Below, piece after piece: positions 1 through 6,572 of a DNA stretch of 24,067 bases. The stretch is from Ileibacterium sp. (GTDB taxonomy: Bacteria > Bacillota_I > Bacilli_A > Erysipelotrichales > Erysipelotrichaceae): the NCBI GenBank assembly GCA_021443945.1, contig JABUSF010000003.1:145061-169127 (forward strand). The letters run 5' to 3'. A model generated the notes under the pieces. That model was given only the letters and a program-made list of their open reading frames with translations. It was not told the origin of the DNA and ran no database searches. Position 1 is the stretch's first letter. Every line of letters begins with the position of its first letter. Both the position numbers and the translations under genes were made by a program.

Positions 1-975
1 GTTCCCCTGGTGGTGGGAGCCTGCGTGTGCGGAGCCTGGCTGGGGGACAAAATGAGTCCTCTTTCCGACACGACCAATTTGGCCAGCGGCGTTTCCAAAG
101 TTGAGCTTTACGATCATATTGGATCGATGATGTATACCACTCTTCCTGCAGCCATTATTGCTCTGGTATTGTTCACGGCTGCTGGGCTGTTCTGTTCCGC
201 AGGAGGGATGAATGCTGCTCAGGCGAATCTGATCTGCGATACCCTGAAGGCGAACTTTCATATTAACGGGCTGCTGATTCTGCCCTGCATTCTGGTACTG
301 GCGGTCTCAGTCTTTAAAATTCCGTCCATTCTCGGCCTTGGATTGACGGTTCTGGTGTCAATTGGCTTTGCCATGGTGTTCCAGCACATCCCATTCGTGG
401 ATTTAATGAATTTTGCATTTCACGGGTTTTCCATTGAAACGGGTGTTTCCGTTGTAGATCCCATGCTCAACCGGGGAGGAATCACCTCAATGACAGAACT
501 GCTGGTGATCTTTATGCTTGCCAGTGTGCTCGGGGCCATCATCACTTCTTCTGGCATTTTGGAAATTCTGGCTGAAAAAGTGCTTCTTCGGTTTATTAAA
601 AATCGAACGATGCTTGTTCTGATGACTCTGATTTACTGCTATATCGTCAACTTTTTGACCGCTGGCGGACAAATTGTGGCGATTATTGTGACAGAGCAAA
701 CATTCCAGGATGCCTTCAGGCAGATGAACATCAGCCGTAAAGTTCTTTCCAGAACGCTGGAAGATGCCGGCACTCTGTCGGCTCCTATTGTGCCTTGGGG
801 CGTGGCAACCATTTATGTGATGTCTGTGCTGGGGGTTGGAACAGAATATATTGGATACTGCTGGTTTATTTTTCTGGTTCCTGTTTTCTCCCTTCTTTGT
901 GCAGCCACGGGCCGGGGAATGTGGAATGCTGAGGATGAACCTCTGTTTCAAAGCAAAAAGAAACTGCAGTCCTGA
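1..975 (+). CDS. nhaC: NhaC-family Na+/H+ antiporter (5'-truncated)
   Basis: The reading frame is open from the first base, so the gene starts upstream of the window and only about the last 324 residues are present. The product is an integral membrane antiporter that exchanges protons for Na+ or, in some family members, organic anions. The clearest mark is GDKMSPLSDTTNLA near the visible start, a signature of the NhaC family. After it come several hydrophobic segments, and later GGQIVAIIV and the stretch LEDAGTLSAPIVPWG, which is also typical of the family's C-terminal half. A short charged tail (QSKKKLQS) ends the protein. It converges on the HAD gene downstream and shares a terminator with it. 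A GTG at position 10 is not a credible start, because the conserved motif begins right after it and the frame continues upstream. The family call is secure; the transported ion cannot be read from the sequence. Confidence 0.92.
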   Translation, partial: VPLVVGACVCGAWLGDKMSPLSDTTNLASGVSKVELYDHIGSMMYTTLPAAIIALVLFTAAGLFCSAGGMNAAQANLICDTLKANFHINGLLILPCILVLAVSVFKIPSILGLGLTVLVSIGFAMVFQHIPFVDLMNFAFHGFSIETGVSVVDPMLNRGGITSMTELLVIFMLASVLGAIITSSGILEILAEKVLLRFIKNRTMLVLMTLIYCYIVNFLTAGGQIVAIIVTEQTFQDAFRQMNISRKVLSRTLEDAGTLSAPIVPWGVATIYVMSVLGVGTEYIGYCWFIFLVPVFSLLCAATGRGMWNAEDEPLFQSKKKLQS

Positions 976-983
976 GGGGGAAG

Positions 984-1021
984 AAAAAAACCTGCTGAAA
1001 TTTTATTCGGCAGGTTTTTTT
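984..1021. terminator. Shared bidirectional terminator (nhaC / HAD gene)
   Basis: A 9-bp stem (CCTGCTGAA with TTCGGCAGG, one G-U pair) with a six-base loop is flanked by an A7 run on the left and a T7 run on the right. It therefore works as a rho-independent terminator in both directions. The TAA stop codon of the minus-strand HAD gene sits at 1003-1005, inside the loop, so the last codons of that gene form one arm of the hairpin. Confidence 0.88.
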
Positions 1022-1899
1022 GCTGGTTCTGTCTGCTGGCTGCCGCAGTTGGGCAGGTCTGATTTTGAAGGCTTTTCAAAGCTGTAATGGCCGCTGAGCA
1101 TCATGGCATTGAGATGATAGGCAACCCCATCCTGAGGCCCAGCATATTTGGTACGGTCCTGTGCAGCCAGGATGACAGGATCAATCGCATTTTTCATGGC
1201 AATGCCGAAGGTTTGGGAAACCAGTTCAATATCGTTGTAATCATCTCCGAAGGAAAGAATATCTTCCGGACAAAGCGGGAAGTCTTCCAGAACCCGTTTC
1301 AATCCTTCGTACTTGCTGACAGACGCAGAGACAATCTCTGCGGAATATTTGCCAACCGGGATCATTTTCAGCCCTTCAAAATGAAACGTATCAATGGCTT
1401 TCGTGACTTTGGAAGGAGAACCGAGCAGAACGATTTTGCTGATTTCAATTCCTTTCAGGTGATGGAAGCCGCCATAGGAAGCTTTCAGTCCGTCCATGAC
1501 GGATCCGGCAAAAGAGAAAGGGGTGAAGTGATTCCAGAACATATGGCCGTCTTCTTTGACACCCCAGACGAGGCCAGAGGCTTTCAGCCAGTCCTTCAGA
1601 TCACTTAGTACCTGGGTGCTCATAAATCCCTGGCGCACATAACGGCCAGTATCCAGATTCTTATATTCACAGCCATTGCTGCCTATGATAAAGGAAATCT
1701 TATCGTCCAGACCCCAGCGTTCCAGATTGTCCTCAATTTGAGAAATATCCCGGCCGGAAGCCAGTCCGATCACCACTCCTTTGCCATCCAGAGCTGACAG
1801 CGTATTGTGATTGACTTTCGTTACATCTTTGAAGCTGTTCAGCAGTGTGCCGTCCAGATCGCAGATTACACTTGTAATTTTCTTCATATCCCCAATCAT
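1003..1899 (-). CDS. Cof-type HAD-IIB hydrolase
   Basis: This is a cytosolic sugar-phosphate or nucleotide phosphatase of the HAD superfamily, Cof/YbiV type. Motif I is CDLDGTLLNS near the N-terminus (nucleophile Asp and the +2 Asp). Motif II is the Ser in GLASGRD, and motif IV is FGDDYNDIELV with the acidic Mg2+ ligands. The cap between about residues 85 and 190 is of the HAD-IIB kind. Length is about 298 residues, slightly longer than the usual 265-290, because a polar tail rich in Lys, Pro and Gln runs into the terminator. The start is chosen at the ATG at 1899, which has AGGA five bases upstream. An ATG four codons later (MKKITS) has a GGGGA only one base away, and an upstream in-frame start at 1923 lacks a ribosome binding site. 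Substrate is unknown; these enzymes are broad in specificity. Confidence 0.9.
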   Translation of the reverse strand: MIGDMKKITSVICDLDGTLLNSFKDVTKVNHNTLSALDGKGVVIGLASGRDISQIEDNLERWGLDDKISFIIGSNGCEYKNLDTGRYVRQGFMSTQVLSDLKDWLKASGLVWGVKEDGHMFWNHFTPFSFAGSVMDGLKASYGGFHHLKGIEISKIVLLGSPSKVTKAIDTFHFEGLKMIPVGKYSAEIVSASVSKYEGLKRVLEDFPLCPEDILSFGDDYNDIELVSQTFGIAMKNAIDPVILAAQDRTKYAGPQDGVAYHLNAMMLSGHYSFEKPSKSDLPNCGSQQTEPAKKPAE

Positions 1900-1968
1900 A
1901 ACAATCCTGTTAGTTTTTCTCAATACGCGTAAAAATGGGCAGAGATTTCCAATTTAAATTAAAAAAAA

Positions 1969-2020
1969 GTTGTCTATTGTTAATGTTTCGTTAACAATTC
2001 TGTGGGAATATACAGACAAC
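1969..2020. promoter_or_regulatory. Divergent control region with two inverted repeats
   Basis: This 52-base stretch lies between the HAD gene (minus) and the zinc-ribbon gene (plus). It holds a perfect 8-bp inverted repeat, ATTGTTAA (1976-1983) and TTAACAAT (1991-1998), separated by 7 bases. It also holds a perfect 7-bp inverted repeat, GTTGTCT (1969-1975) and AGACAAC (2014-2020), around it. The left TTGTCT could serve as a -35 element with AACAAT 17 bases downstream as -10 on the plus strand. The arrangement suggests an operator over a promoter. The bound protein is not known, and no T run follows, so it is not a terminator. Confidence 0.45.
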
Positions 2021-2071
2021 ACTTCACACCGATGAATTGAGATTCCCAACATGACCATGTGACAGAGGAAT

Positions 2072-2099
2072 CAGGAGGTTATATACAGGAGGTTATATA
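2072..2099 (+). repeat. Tandem 14-bp duplication containing the ribosome binding site
   Basis: CAGGAGGTTATATA occurs twice back to back (2072-2085 and 2086-2099) just before the ATG at 2101. Each copy has a perfect AGGAGG. Only the second is at normal distance (8 bases) from the ATG, so it fixes the start at 2101. The first copy lies 22 bases away and could act as a standby ribosome site or be a neutral slippage product. Confidence 0.9.
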
Positions 2100-2100
2100 T

Positions 2101-3249
2101 ATGAAATGTAAAAACTGTGGATTTGAAAATGTGGAAACCGCAAATTTCTGCATTCACTGCGGATCCCCGCTTAAAGAAGAACAGCAGGATGCTGTACAGG
2201 AAAAGGAAGAAGCGGTACTTGAACAACCGGCTGAAGAGACGGTGACTGTAATGGAAGAAGCTGAGACAGAACCGGCAGCAATGGAAGAAGCTGAGACAGA
2301 ACCTGAAGCGGAACTGGAAACAATAGAAGAAGCTCAGGAAACCGCTGCAGAGCCGGAAACTGAGGATGTTCAGGAAGAAATCATCGAAACCGAAGCTGTC
2401 GAGTCTGAAGAAGATGAAGGGCAGAAGTGGTATTACGTGGAAAATGGAGCTTCCCAAGGACCTGTGGACCAGTATGAAATTGAAGGCATGCTGGCTGACG
2501 GACGCCTGACTCCTGCCAGCTATATCTGGACAGAAGGGCTGACCGACTGGGTAAAGGTGGAACAGTCTCCTTTTGCAGAACTGATCAGTGCACCGGAAGA
2601 TGCGGCACCTCTGGAAACCATCGAGACCGGACCGGCACCGGATCGCAATAAAGCTGTGGAAAGTGAAGAATGGTTCTATGTGCAGAACAACCACACATCG
2701 GGCCCATTCAATCAGGAAGTGATGAAGCAGCTGATTCTGAACGGAACCATCAATGGAGATACATATGTCTGGAAAGAAGGCATGACCGACTGGGATCATT
2801 TGAGAAACACCCCCTTTGGTGCTTCCATGCCTAAAACTGAAACCGCCGCTCCAAGTGGTGCGCAGCCAGCTCCTTCTGCCTATGCCCAGGGCACGGTAAA
2901 GGAAAAATCAATTGTTCTGAACATTCTGCTGTGCTTTTTAACATGTGGAATTTGGTATTTCGTATGGCTGTATCAGCTGGCCTGCGATGTAGATACTCTG
3001 GCGGCGGAACAGAATAAACCCAAAGGAACCGATCCAGTTCTGACGGTCATTCTTTCCATTCTCTCCTGCACCATTTACCAGTTGTACTTCTTCTGGAAAG
3101 ATGGAACAGTGCTGGGCAGTCTGGACTACCCAGGATATAAACCTGAAAATCAGGCAGCTCTGCTGACCATTCTTGGATTGCTTGTGCCGGTCGTTTCCTT
3201 TGCTATCATGCAGGATCAGATCAACACAATCGTAAAATATGGCAGATAA
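2101..3249 (+). CDS. Zinc-ribbon / double-GYF_2 / DUF4234-like membrane protein
   Basis: A 382-residue protein of modular build and unknown function. Residues 3-20 form a small zinc ribbon with two CxxC pairs (C3, C6, C17, C20). Residues 25-108 are a strongly acidic, Glu-rich linker containing a 10-residue tandem repeat. Two GYF_2-type domains follow (about 110-160 and 191-240). Each opens with W(Y/F)YV and has G-P then an Ile/Thr-rich strand, W-x-EG, then TDW, the hallmarks of this peptide-binding fold. The C-terminal part (about 266-382) has hydrophobic segments with a Cys-Gly-Ile-Trp-Tyr pattern resembling DUF4234 and should lie in the membrane. The start is set by AGGAGG 8 bases before the ATG. 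The next gene overlaps its end by 11 bases, so the two are probably made together. GYF_2 domains usually bind proline-rich peptides; a partner protein is an inference. Confidence 0.85.
   Translation: MKCKNCGFENVETANFCIHCGSPLKEEQQDAVQEKEEAVLEQPAEETVTVMEEAETEPAAMEEAETEPEAELETIEEAQETAAEPETEDVQEEIIETEAVESEEDEGQKWYYVENGASQGPVDQYEIEGMLADGRLTPASYIWTEGLTDWVKVEQSPFAELISAPEDAAPLETIETGPAPDRNKAVESEEWFYVQNNHTSGPFNQEVMKQLILNGTINGDTYVWKEGMTDWDHLRNTPFGASMPKTETAAPSGAQPAPSAYAQGTVKEKSIVLNILLCFLTCGIWYFVWLYQLACDVDTLAAEQNKPKGTDPVLTVILSILSCTIYQLYFFWKDGTVLGSLDYPGYKPENQAALLTILGLLVPVVSFAIMQDQINTIVKYGR
2251..2310 (+). repeat. In-frame 30-bp tandem repeat in the acidic linker
   Basis: Two adjacent 30-base units start with the same 23 bases (ATGGAAGAAGCTGAGACAGA and three more) and then diverge. 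They encode MEEAETEPAA and MEEAETEPEA. This is a recent in-frame expansion of the Glu-rich linker, and the drift at the 3' end shows it is older than the perfect duplications on either side of this gene pair. Confidence 0.85.
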
Positions 3250-3637
3250 AATAAAACGGGCTCTGCTGCCCGTTTTCTTGCTTCTGGCAGTCTGGTTTGC
3301 TGTGGATTTCTGGTGCTGTCCCATTAAATTTATATTCGGCATCAACTGCCCAGGCTGCGGTATGACCCGGTCCATGATGGCTCTTCTTCGTCTGGATCTT
3401 GGCGCTTCTTTTTATTGGCATCCCATGCTGCTGCCAACGGGAGCTGCACTGATCTTTTACGCAGGGTTCACCCTGGCGAAAAAGGAAAAGGCAGCCATGT
3501 ATGTTGTCTGGGCCTGGGCTGTTTTGATGATGGGCTGCTGGGTTGTCCGCATGTATTTGTATTTCCCGAATGCTCCAATGGATTTTGATTCTTCCAGTCT
3601 TCTTGGAAAAGTTCTGTCCATGATCCATATTCTTTAG
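3239..3637 (+). CDS. DUF2752 membrane protein
   Basis: A 132-residue membrane protein of the DUF2752 family. The family mark is CPGCGMTRSM at about residues 37-46, preceded by a hydrophobic segment (about 7-24) and followed by two more (about 60-75 and 82-105). The double-Cys CPGC motif suggests metal binding or a redox-active pair, though no function has been shown for the family as far as I know. The ATG lies inside the end of the upstream gene (11-base overlap) and has no good ribosome binding site, which points to translational coupling. DUF2752 genes often sit next to zinc-ribbon or GYF/DUF4234 membrane proteins, as here, so a joint envelope role is plausible. The stop codon lies in the first copy of a 19-bp tandem duplication. 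Confidence 0.85.
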   Translation: MADKIKRALLPVFLLLAVWFAVDFWCCPIKFIFGINCPGCGMTRSMMALLRLDLGASFYWHPMLLPTGAALIFYAGFTLAKKEKAAMYVVWAWAVLMMGCWVVRMYLYFPNAPMDFDSSSLLGKVLSMIHIL

Positions 3638-3666
3638 GACCAAGTCCATTCTTTAGGACCAAGTCC
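3629..3666 (+). repeat. Perfect 19-bp tandem duplication over stop codon and terminator arm
   Basis: ATTCTTTAGGACCAAGTCC is repeated exactly at 3629-3647 and 3648-3666. The unit contains the last codons and the TAG stop of the DUF2752 gene plus the left arm of its terminator. The second copy supplies the arm next to the hairpin; the first copy is a spare that could pair instead. Confidence 0.92.
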
Positions 3667-3691
3667 GCGTAAGAGCGGAGGGTCCTTTTTT
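3656..3691 (+). terminator. Terminator after the DUF2752 gene
   Basis: GGACC (3656-3660) pairs with GGTCC (3681-3685), and TCCGC (3664-3668) pairs with GCGGA (3675-3679), around a GTAAGA loop and with a small internal bulge. A T6 run follows at 3686-3691. This is a rho-independent terminator ending the two-gene unit. Confidence 0.85.
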
Positions 3692-3768
3692 GTTGGGGCA
3701 AATAGGGACGGAGAAGGAATAGAACTAATCTGAATCGGTTTGTGTTTACAACCTGAATGATAAAGTTA

Positions 3769-3796
3769 TTGACATCGATTCTTAAGATCTTATAAT
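3769..3796 (+). promoter_or_regulatory. Sigma-A-type promoter of the lysine importer operon
   Basis: A perfect TTGACA (3769-3774) and a perfect TATAAT (3791-3796) are separated by 16 bases. Transcription would begin near 3803, about 17 bases before the first strand of the riboswitch. It is the best promoter in the window, consistent with control being left to the RNA leader. Confidence 0.85.
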
Positions 3797-3819
3797 TTCA
3801 ATAGATTGAATAAAACAAT

Positions 3820-3979
3820 AAAGATAGAGGCAGCGATGCAGATGAGTAGTTTTTGGAGAAGGCATTCAGAGAAAGAAACGAAAGGCAATCATCGCCGAAA
3901 GATTTTATGCGGCAGCATAATTTCTTGGGCTGCCGGGGAATACCCGTCAGACTCCTTCGGTCGAAGTGGTGTTATCTTT
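3820..3979 (+). promoter_or_regulatory. Lysine riboswitch (L box) aptamer
   Basis: The 5' part, AGATAGAGGCAGCGATGCAG then ATGAGTA and TTTGGAGAA, matches the conserved start of L-box leaders such as that of Bacillus subtilis lysC. Further conserved blocks follow: GAAAGGCA, then CGCCGAAAGA (3892-3901), then TCTTGGGCTGCC. The closing helix P1 is AAAGATA (3820-3826) with TATCTTT (3973-3979). P3 is visible as AAGATTTTATGC with GCATAATTTCTT, and short P4 (CGGG/CCCG) and P5 (CTTC/GAAG) hairpins follow. A rho-independent terminator lies 16 bases after P1. In this family, lysine binding stabilises P1 and favours the terminator, so the operon should be shut off when lysine is plentiful. The short P4 and P5 arms are on the compact side. 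Confidence 0.93.
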
Positions 3980-3994
3980 CATTTCACTGACTAG

Positions 3995-4016
3995 ACTGTG
4001 GGAACACAGTTTTTTT
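3995..4016 (+). terminator. Riboswitch expression-platform terminator
   Basis: ACTGTG (3995-4000), loop GGAA, CACAGT (4005-4010) and a T run to 4016 form a perfect 6-bp intrinsic terminator between the lysine aptamer and the first gene. It is the regulated stop of the riboswitch. Confidence 0.9.
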
Positions 4017-4046
4017 ATTGTTTTGTCACAAGGAGAGATTAAAGTT

Positions 4047-4862
4047 ATGAAGAAGTTTTTATTCACAGCTGCAGCGGCTGCCCTCGTTTTTGCCGGCTGC
4101 TCTTCTGGAAGCAAAGATTCCGAAAACACATTTACTGTAGGTATGGAATGTGACTACGCCCCCTTCAACTGGCAGACAACCGAAGCGGGAGAATCCGGTG
4201 TATCCCTTGGAAGCGGTGCTGGATACTGTGACGGATATGATGTCGTTGTTTCCAAAGCGATTGCTGATGAGATGGGCAAAGAACTGGTTGTGAAAAAAAT
4301 CAACTGGGACGGACTGCAGCCTGCTCTTGAATCCGGAGAAATCGATGCCATTATTGCGGGTATGACCGCCAACGAAGAACGTGAAGAAGGAATTGATTTC
4401 ACAACTCCTTATTACGGATCTGAAATGGCTATGATTGTGAAAAAAGGTTCTGAAGCTGAAAAATTCACAGACATTCAGCAGTTCTCCGGCTGGAAAGTGA
4501 TCGGTCAGAAAAACACCAACTATGATGATGTCATCGATCAGATTCAGGGCGTAAACCACGTCACACCAAAAGCCAAATATCCGGAACTGATTCTTGCTGT
4601 TCAGGCAGGAGAAGCAGATGCCATCACAGCAGAACTTCCAGTTGCAAAAGGAATCTGCGATGCCAACCCGGATCTGACTTACATTACATTTGATGAAGGA
4701 AAAGGCTTTGATGTAGATACAACCGTTTCCATCGGTATGAAAAACAACAGCCGTGACAGCGAACTGTTCAAATCTGTACAGTCTGCTCTGGACAAAATAT
4801 CTGAAGACCAGAGAGCAGACTGGATGCTGAAAGCTGTTGACCGTGCACCAACTGCTGAATAA
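4047..4862 (+). CDS. Amino acid ABC transporter, substrate-binding lipoprotein (probably lysine)
   Basis: A 271-residue extracellular binding lipoprotein of the SBP_bac_3 (polar amino acid) family. The N-terminus has KK, a hydrophobic run and the lipobox VFAGC with the lipidated Cys at residue 18. The mature part begins with the standard FTVGMECDYAPFNWQ strand of this family. Later come GYDVVVSKAIADEMG and the WDGLQPALESGEIDAIIAGM block, then TPYY in the ligand region. The start is the ATG at 4047, with AGGAGAG about nine bases upstream; an open frame continues upstream through the riboswitch but has no meaning. It is the first gene of a three-gene operon behind the lysine riboswitch, so lysine is the likely ligand. 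Sequence alone would only say polar amino acid. Confidence 0.92.
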   Translation: MKKFLFTAAAAALVFAGCSSGSKDSENTFTVGMECDYAPFNWQTTEAGESGVSLGSGAGYCDGYDVVVSKAIADEMGKELVVKKINWDGLQPALESGEIDAIIAGMTANEEREEGIDFTTPYYGSEMAMIVKKGSEAEKFTDIQQFSGWKVIGQKNTNYDDVIDQIQGVNHVTPKAKYPELILAVQAGEADAITAELPVAKGICDANPDLTYITFDEGKGFDVDTTVSIGMKNNSRDSELFKSVQSALDKISEDQRADWMLKAVDRAPTAE

Positions 4863-4885
4863 AAGATTTAAAGGAGAAGTTTTGA

Positions 4886-5614
4886 ATGACAATTGATCTA
4901 GGATATGCCTGGGACACCCTGATAAATTCGTGGCCAATGTTCTGGTACGGTATCAAGTTAACAGTGGCCTTTGCGGTGGTAGGTACTGTCTTTGGATTCC
5001 TGATTGGACTGATTATTGGGGCTATCCGCGGAATGCCGGCGGATCCTCTTGATTCCCCGTTTACCAAATTCATGAAGAAATTTGGCAAGGCTCTGACTGG
5101 TCTGTACATTTGGGTGTTCCGGGGAACTCCAATGATGATTCAGGCGTGCTTTATTTACTACCTGCTCAGGCCAGTCATCAACTGGGGTCCTGTCACAGCC
5201 GGTTTTGTAATTATTTCCATTAACACCGGCGCCTATATGGCGGAAATTCTGCGTTCTGGAATCCAGTCCGTGGATCCAGGGCAGACAGAAGCTGCCAAAT
5301 CCCTTGGCATGACCAACCTGCAGACAATGATTTTCGTCATTTTCCCGCAGGCTATTAAGAATACCTTCCCAGCAATCGGCAACCAGCTGGTTGTCAACCT
5401 GAAGGATTCCTGTATGATGAATGCCATTTCCGTAACCGAACTGTTCTTCCAGTCCAGCTCTATTGCGGGAAGCAAAATGCGCTTTGTTGAGGTTTACCTG
5501 GACACAGCCATCATTTATCTTGTTCTGACAACCGCTGCCACATGGCTGCTGAATGTCATTGAACGGAAAATGACAAATAAGAAAACTGTAGCTTTAAAGG
5601 AGATGTCCTGCTAA
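4886..5614 (+). CDS. Amino acid ABC transporter, permease (probably lysine)
   Basis: A 242-residue inner permease of the HisM/GlnP type. It has about five hydrophobic segments, the first at residues 19-45. The family's GTPMMIQ motif lies near residue 80. The cytoplasmic EAA loop reads EAAKSLGMTNLQ, followed by FPQAIKNTFPAIGNQ, which couples to the ATPase. The ribosome binding site AAGGAG lies nine bases before the ATG. Its stop codon overlaps the ATPase start by one base (TAATG), showing translational coupling. Only one permease gene is present, so the channel is expected to be a homodimer. It belongs to the lysine-riboswitch operon. Confidence 0.93.
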   Translation: MTIDLGYAWDTLINSWPMFWYGIKLTVAFAVVGTVFGFLIGLIIGAIRGMPADPLDSPFTKFMKKFGKALTGLYIWVFRGTPMMIQACFIYYLLRPVINWGPVTAGFVIISINTGAYMAEILRSGIQSVDPGQTEAAKSLGMTNLQTMIFVIFPQAIKNTFPAIGNQLVVNLKDSCMMNAISVTELFFQSSSIAGSKMRFVEVYLDTAIIYLVLTTAATWLLNVIERKMTNKKTVALKEMSC

Positions 5615-6354
5615 TGGAAAATCCAATTATCAAAGTCGATCACCTGCAGAAACATTTTGGGGATCTGAAAGTTCTCAACGATATTGATTTTTCTGTAAAC
5701 AAAGGAGAAGTCATCTCTATTATTGGATCATCCGGATCCGGTAAAAGTACACTGCTGCGCTGCATCAACCTGCTGGAAATTCCAGACGGAGGAAGCATTT
5801 CCTTCCACGGAAAAGACATCATGGACCGCAGCCAGTCTTTGACAGACTACCGTTCCAAAGTGGGAATGGTATTCCAGTCTTTCAACCTGTTCAACAATAA
5901 GAATGTTCTGGACAACTGCATCATCGGTCAGAGAAAAGTTCTGAAAAGAAATAAGGATGAAGCCAAAGCTATTGCTCAGGAAAACCTGAAAAAGGTTGGG
6001 ATGAGTGCCTTTGAACATGCCGATTCCACCAAGCTGTCCGGCGGGCAGAAACAGCGTGTGGCCATTGCCCGTGCTCTTTCCATGAATCCGGAAGTCCTTC
6101 TGTTTGATGAGCCCACTTCCGCACTGGATCCTGAAATGGTTGGAGAAGTTCTGGAAGTGATGAAGGATCTGGCAGCTCAGGGGCTGACCATGGTTGTGGT
6201 CACTCACGAAATGCAGTTTGCCAAAGACGTTTCCGACAGAGTCATCTTCATGGACAAAGGCGTCATTGCCGAAGAGGGAACTCCTGAAGAGATTTTCGAA
6301 AATCCGAAAAATCCGAGAACCCAGCAGTTCTTATCCAGATACTCTGCCAGATAA
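5614..6354 (+). CDS. Amino acid ABC transporter, ATP-binding protein (probably lysine)
   Basis: A 246-residue ATPase of the HisP/GlnQ group that powers the importer from the cytoplasmic side. All motifs are intact: Walker A GSSGSGKST (38-46), Q-loop Gln88 in VFQSFNLF, signature LSGGQKQR (141-148), Walker B VLLFDEP (Asp165, Glu166) and H-loop His198 in VTHEM. Length is normal for the group. The start overlaps the permease stop by one base. A strong terminator follows, so it is the last gene of the operon. Confidence 0.95.
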   Translation: MENPIIKVDHLQKHFGDLKVLNDIDFSVNKGEVISIIGSSGSGKSTLLRCINLLEIPDGGSISFHGKDIMDRSQSLTDYRSKVGMVFQSFNLFNNKNVLDNCIIGQRKVLKRNKDEAKAIAQENLKKVGMSAFEHADSTKLSGGQKQRVAIARALSMNPEVLLFDEPTSALDPEMVGEVLEVMKDLAAQGLTMVVVTHEMQFAKDVSDRVIFMDKGVIAEEGTPEEIFENPKNPRTQQFLSRYSAR

Positions 6355-6377
6355 AGAAAAATCTGTTTTTGCCTTCT

Positions 6378-6411
6378 AGCGGCGCTTTGTTTTGACAGAG
6401 CGCTGCTTTTT
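6378..6411 (+). terminator. Terminator of the lysine importer operon
   Basis: AGCGGCGCTTTGT (6378-6390) pairs with ACAGAGCGCTGCT (6395-6407) across a TTTG loop, a 13-bp stem with two G-U pairs, followed by TTTTCTCGTTTT. It closes the three-gene transport operon. The rest of the gap up to 6504 shows nothing I can name. Confidence 0.9.
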
Positions 6412-6503
6412 CTCGTTTTGGGACATGGCTTGGAGGGGTTGAGAAGGCAAAGACATGGAAACGGGGAAGTCAAGTCAAAATGCAGGCTGCCGCTAGGAAT
6501 GAA

Positions 6504-6532
6504 TAACGTATTTTGGATCAATGAGATATAAT
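6504..6532 (+). promoter_or_regulatory. Possible gpmI promoter
   Basis: A perfect TATAAT at 6527-6532 lies 41 bases before the gpmI ATG. The -35 region at the right distance (TAACGT, 6504-6509, 17-base spacer) is poor, so the promoter may rely on the TG four bases before the -10 or on an activator. Confidence 0.45.
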
Positions 6533-6572
6533 AAGGACGTATCTAAATTTGTACGAATAGGAGGAAAATATT

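Noticed and set aside
1087..1608. 173-codon plus-strand frame inside the HAD gene
   Set aside because: Antisense to an intact gene with all HAD motifs; no independent support.
2071..2799. 242-codon antisense frame opposite the zinc-ribbon gene
   Set aside because: Phe/Ser/Leu-rich translation arises from the reverse complement of the Glu-rich linker; no ribosome site.
3806..3994. 62-codon plus-strand open frame ahead of the ABC operon
   Set aside because: It lies wholly over the lysine riboswitch, has no ribosome binding site and its sequence is fully explained by the structured RNA.
4059..4937. 292-codon antisense frame across the binding-protein gene
   Set aside because: Shadow of a well-supported gene; composition is not protein-like and it crosses an intergenic gap.
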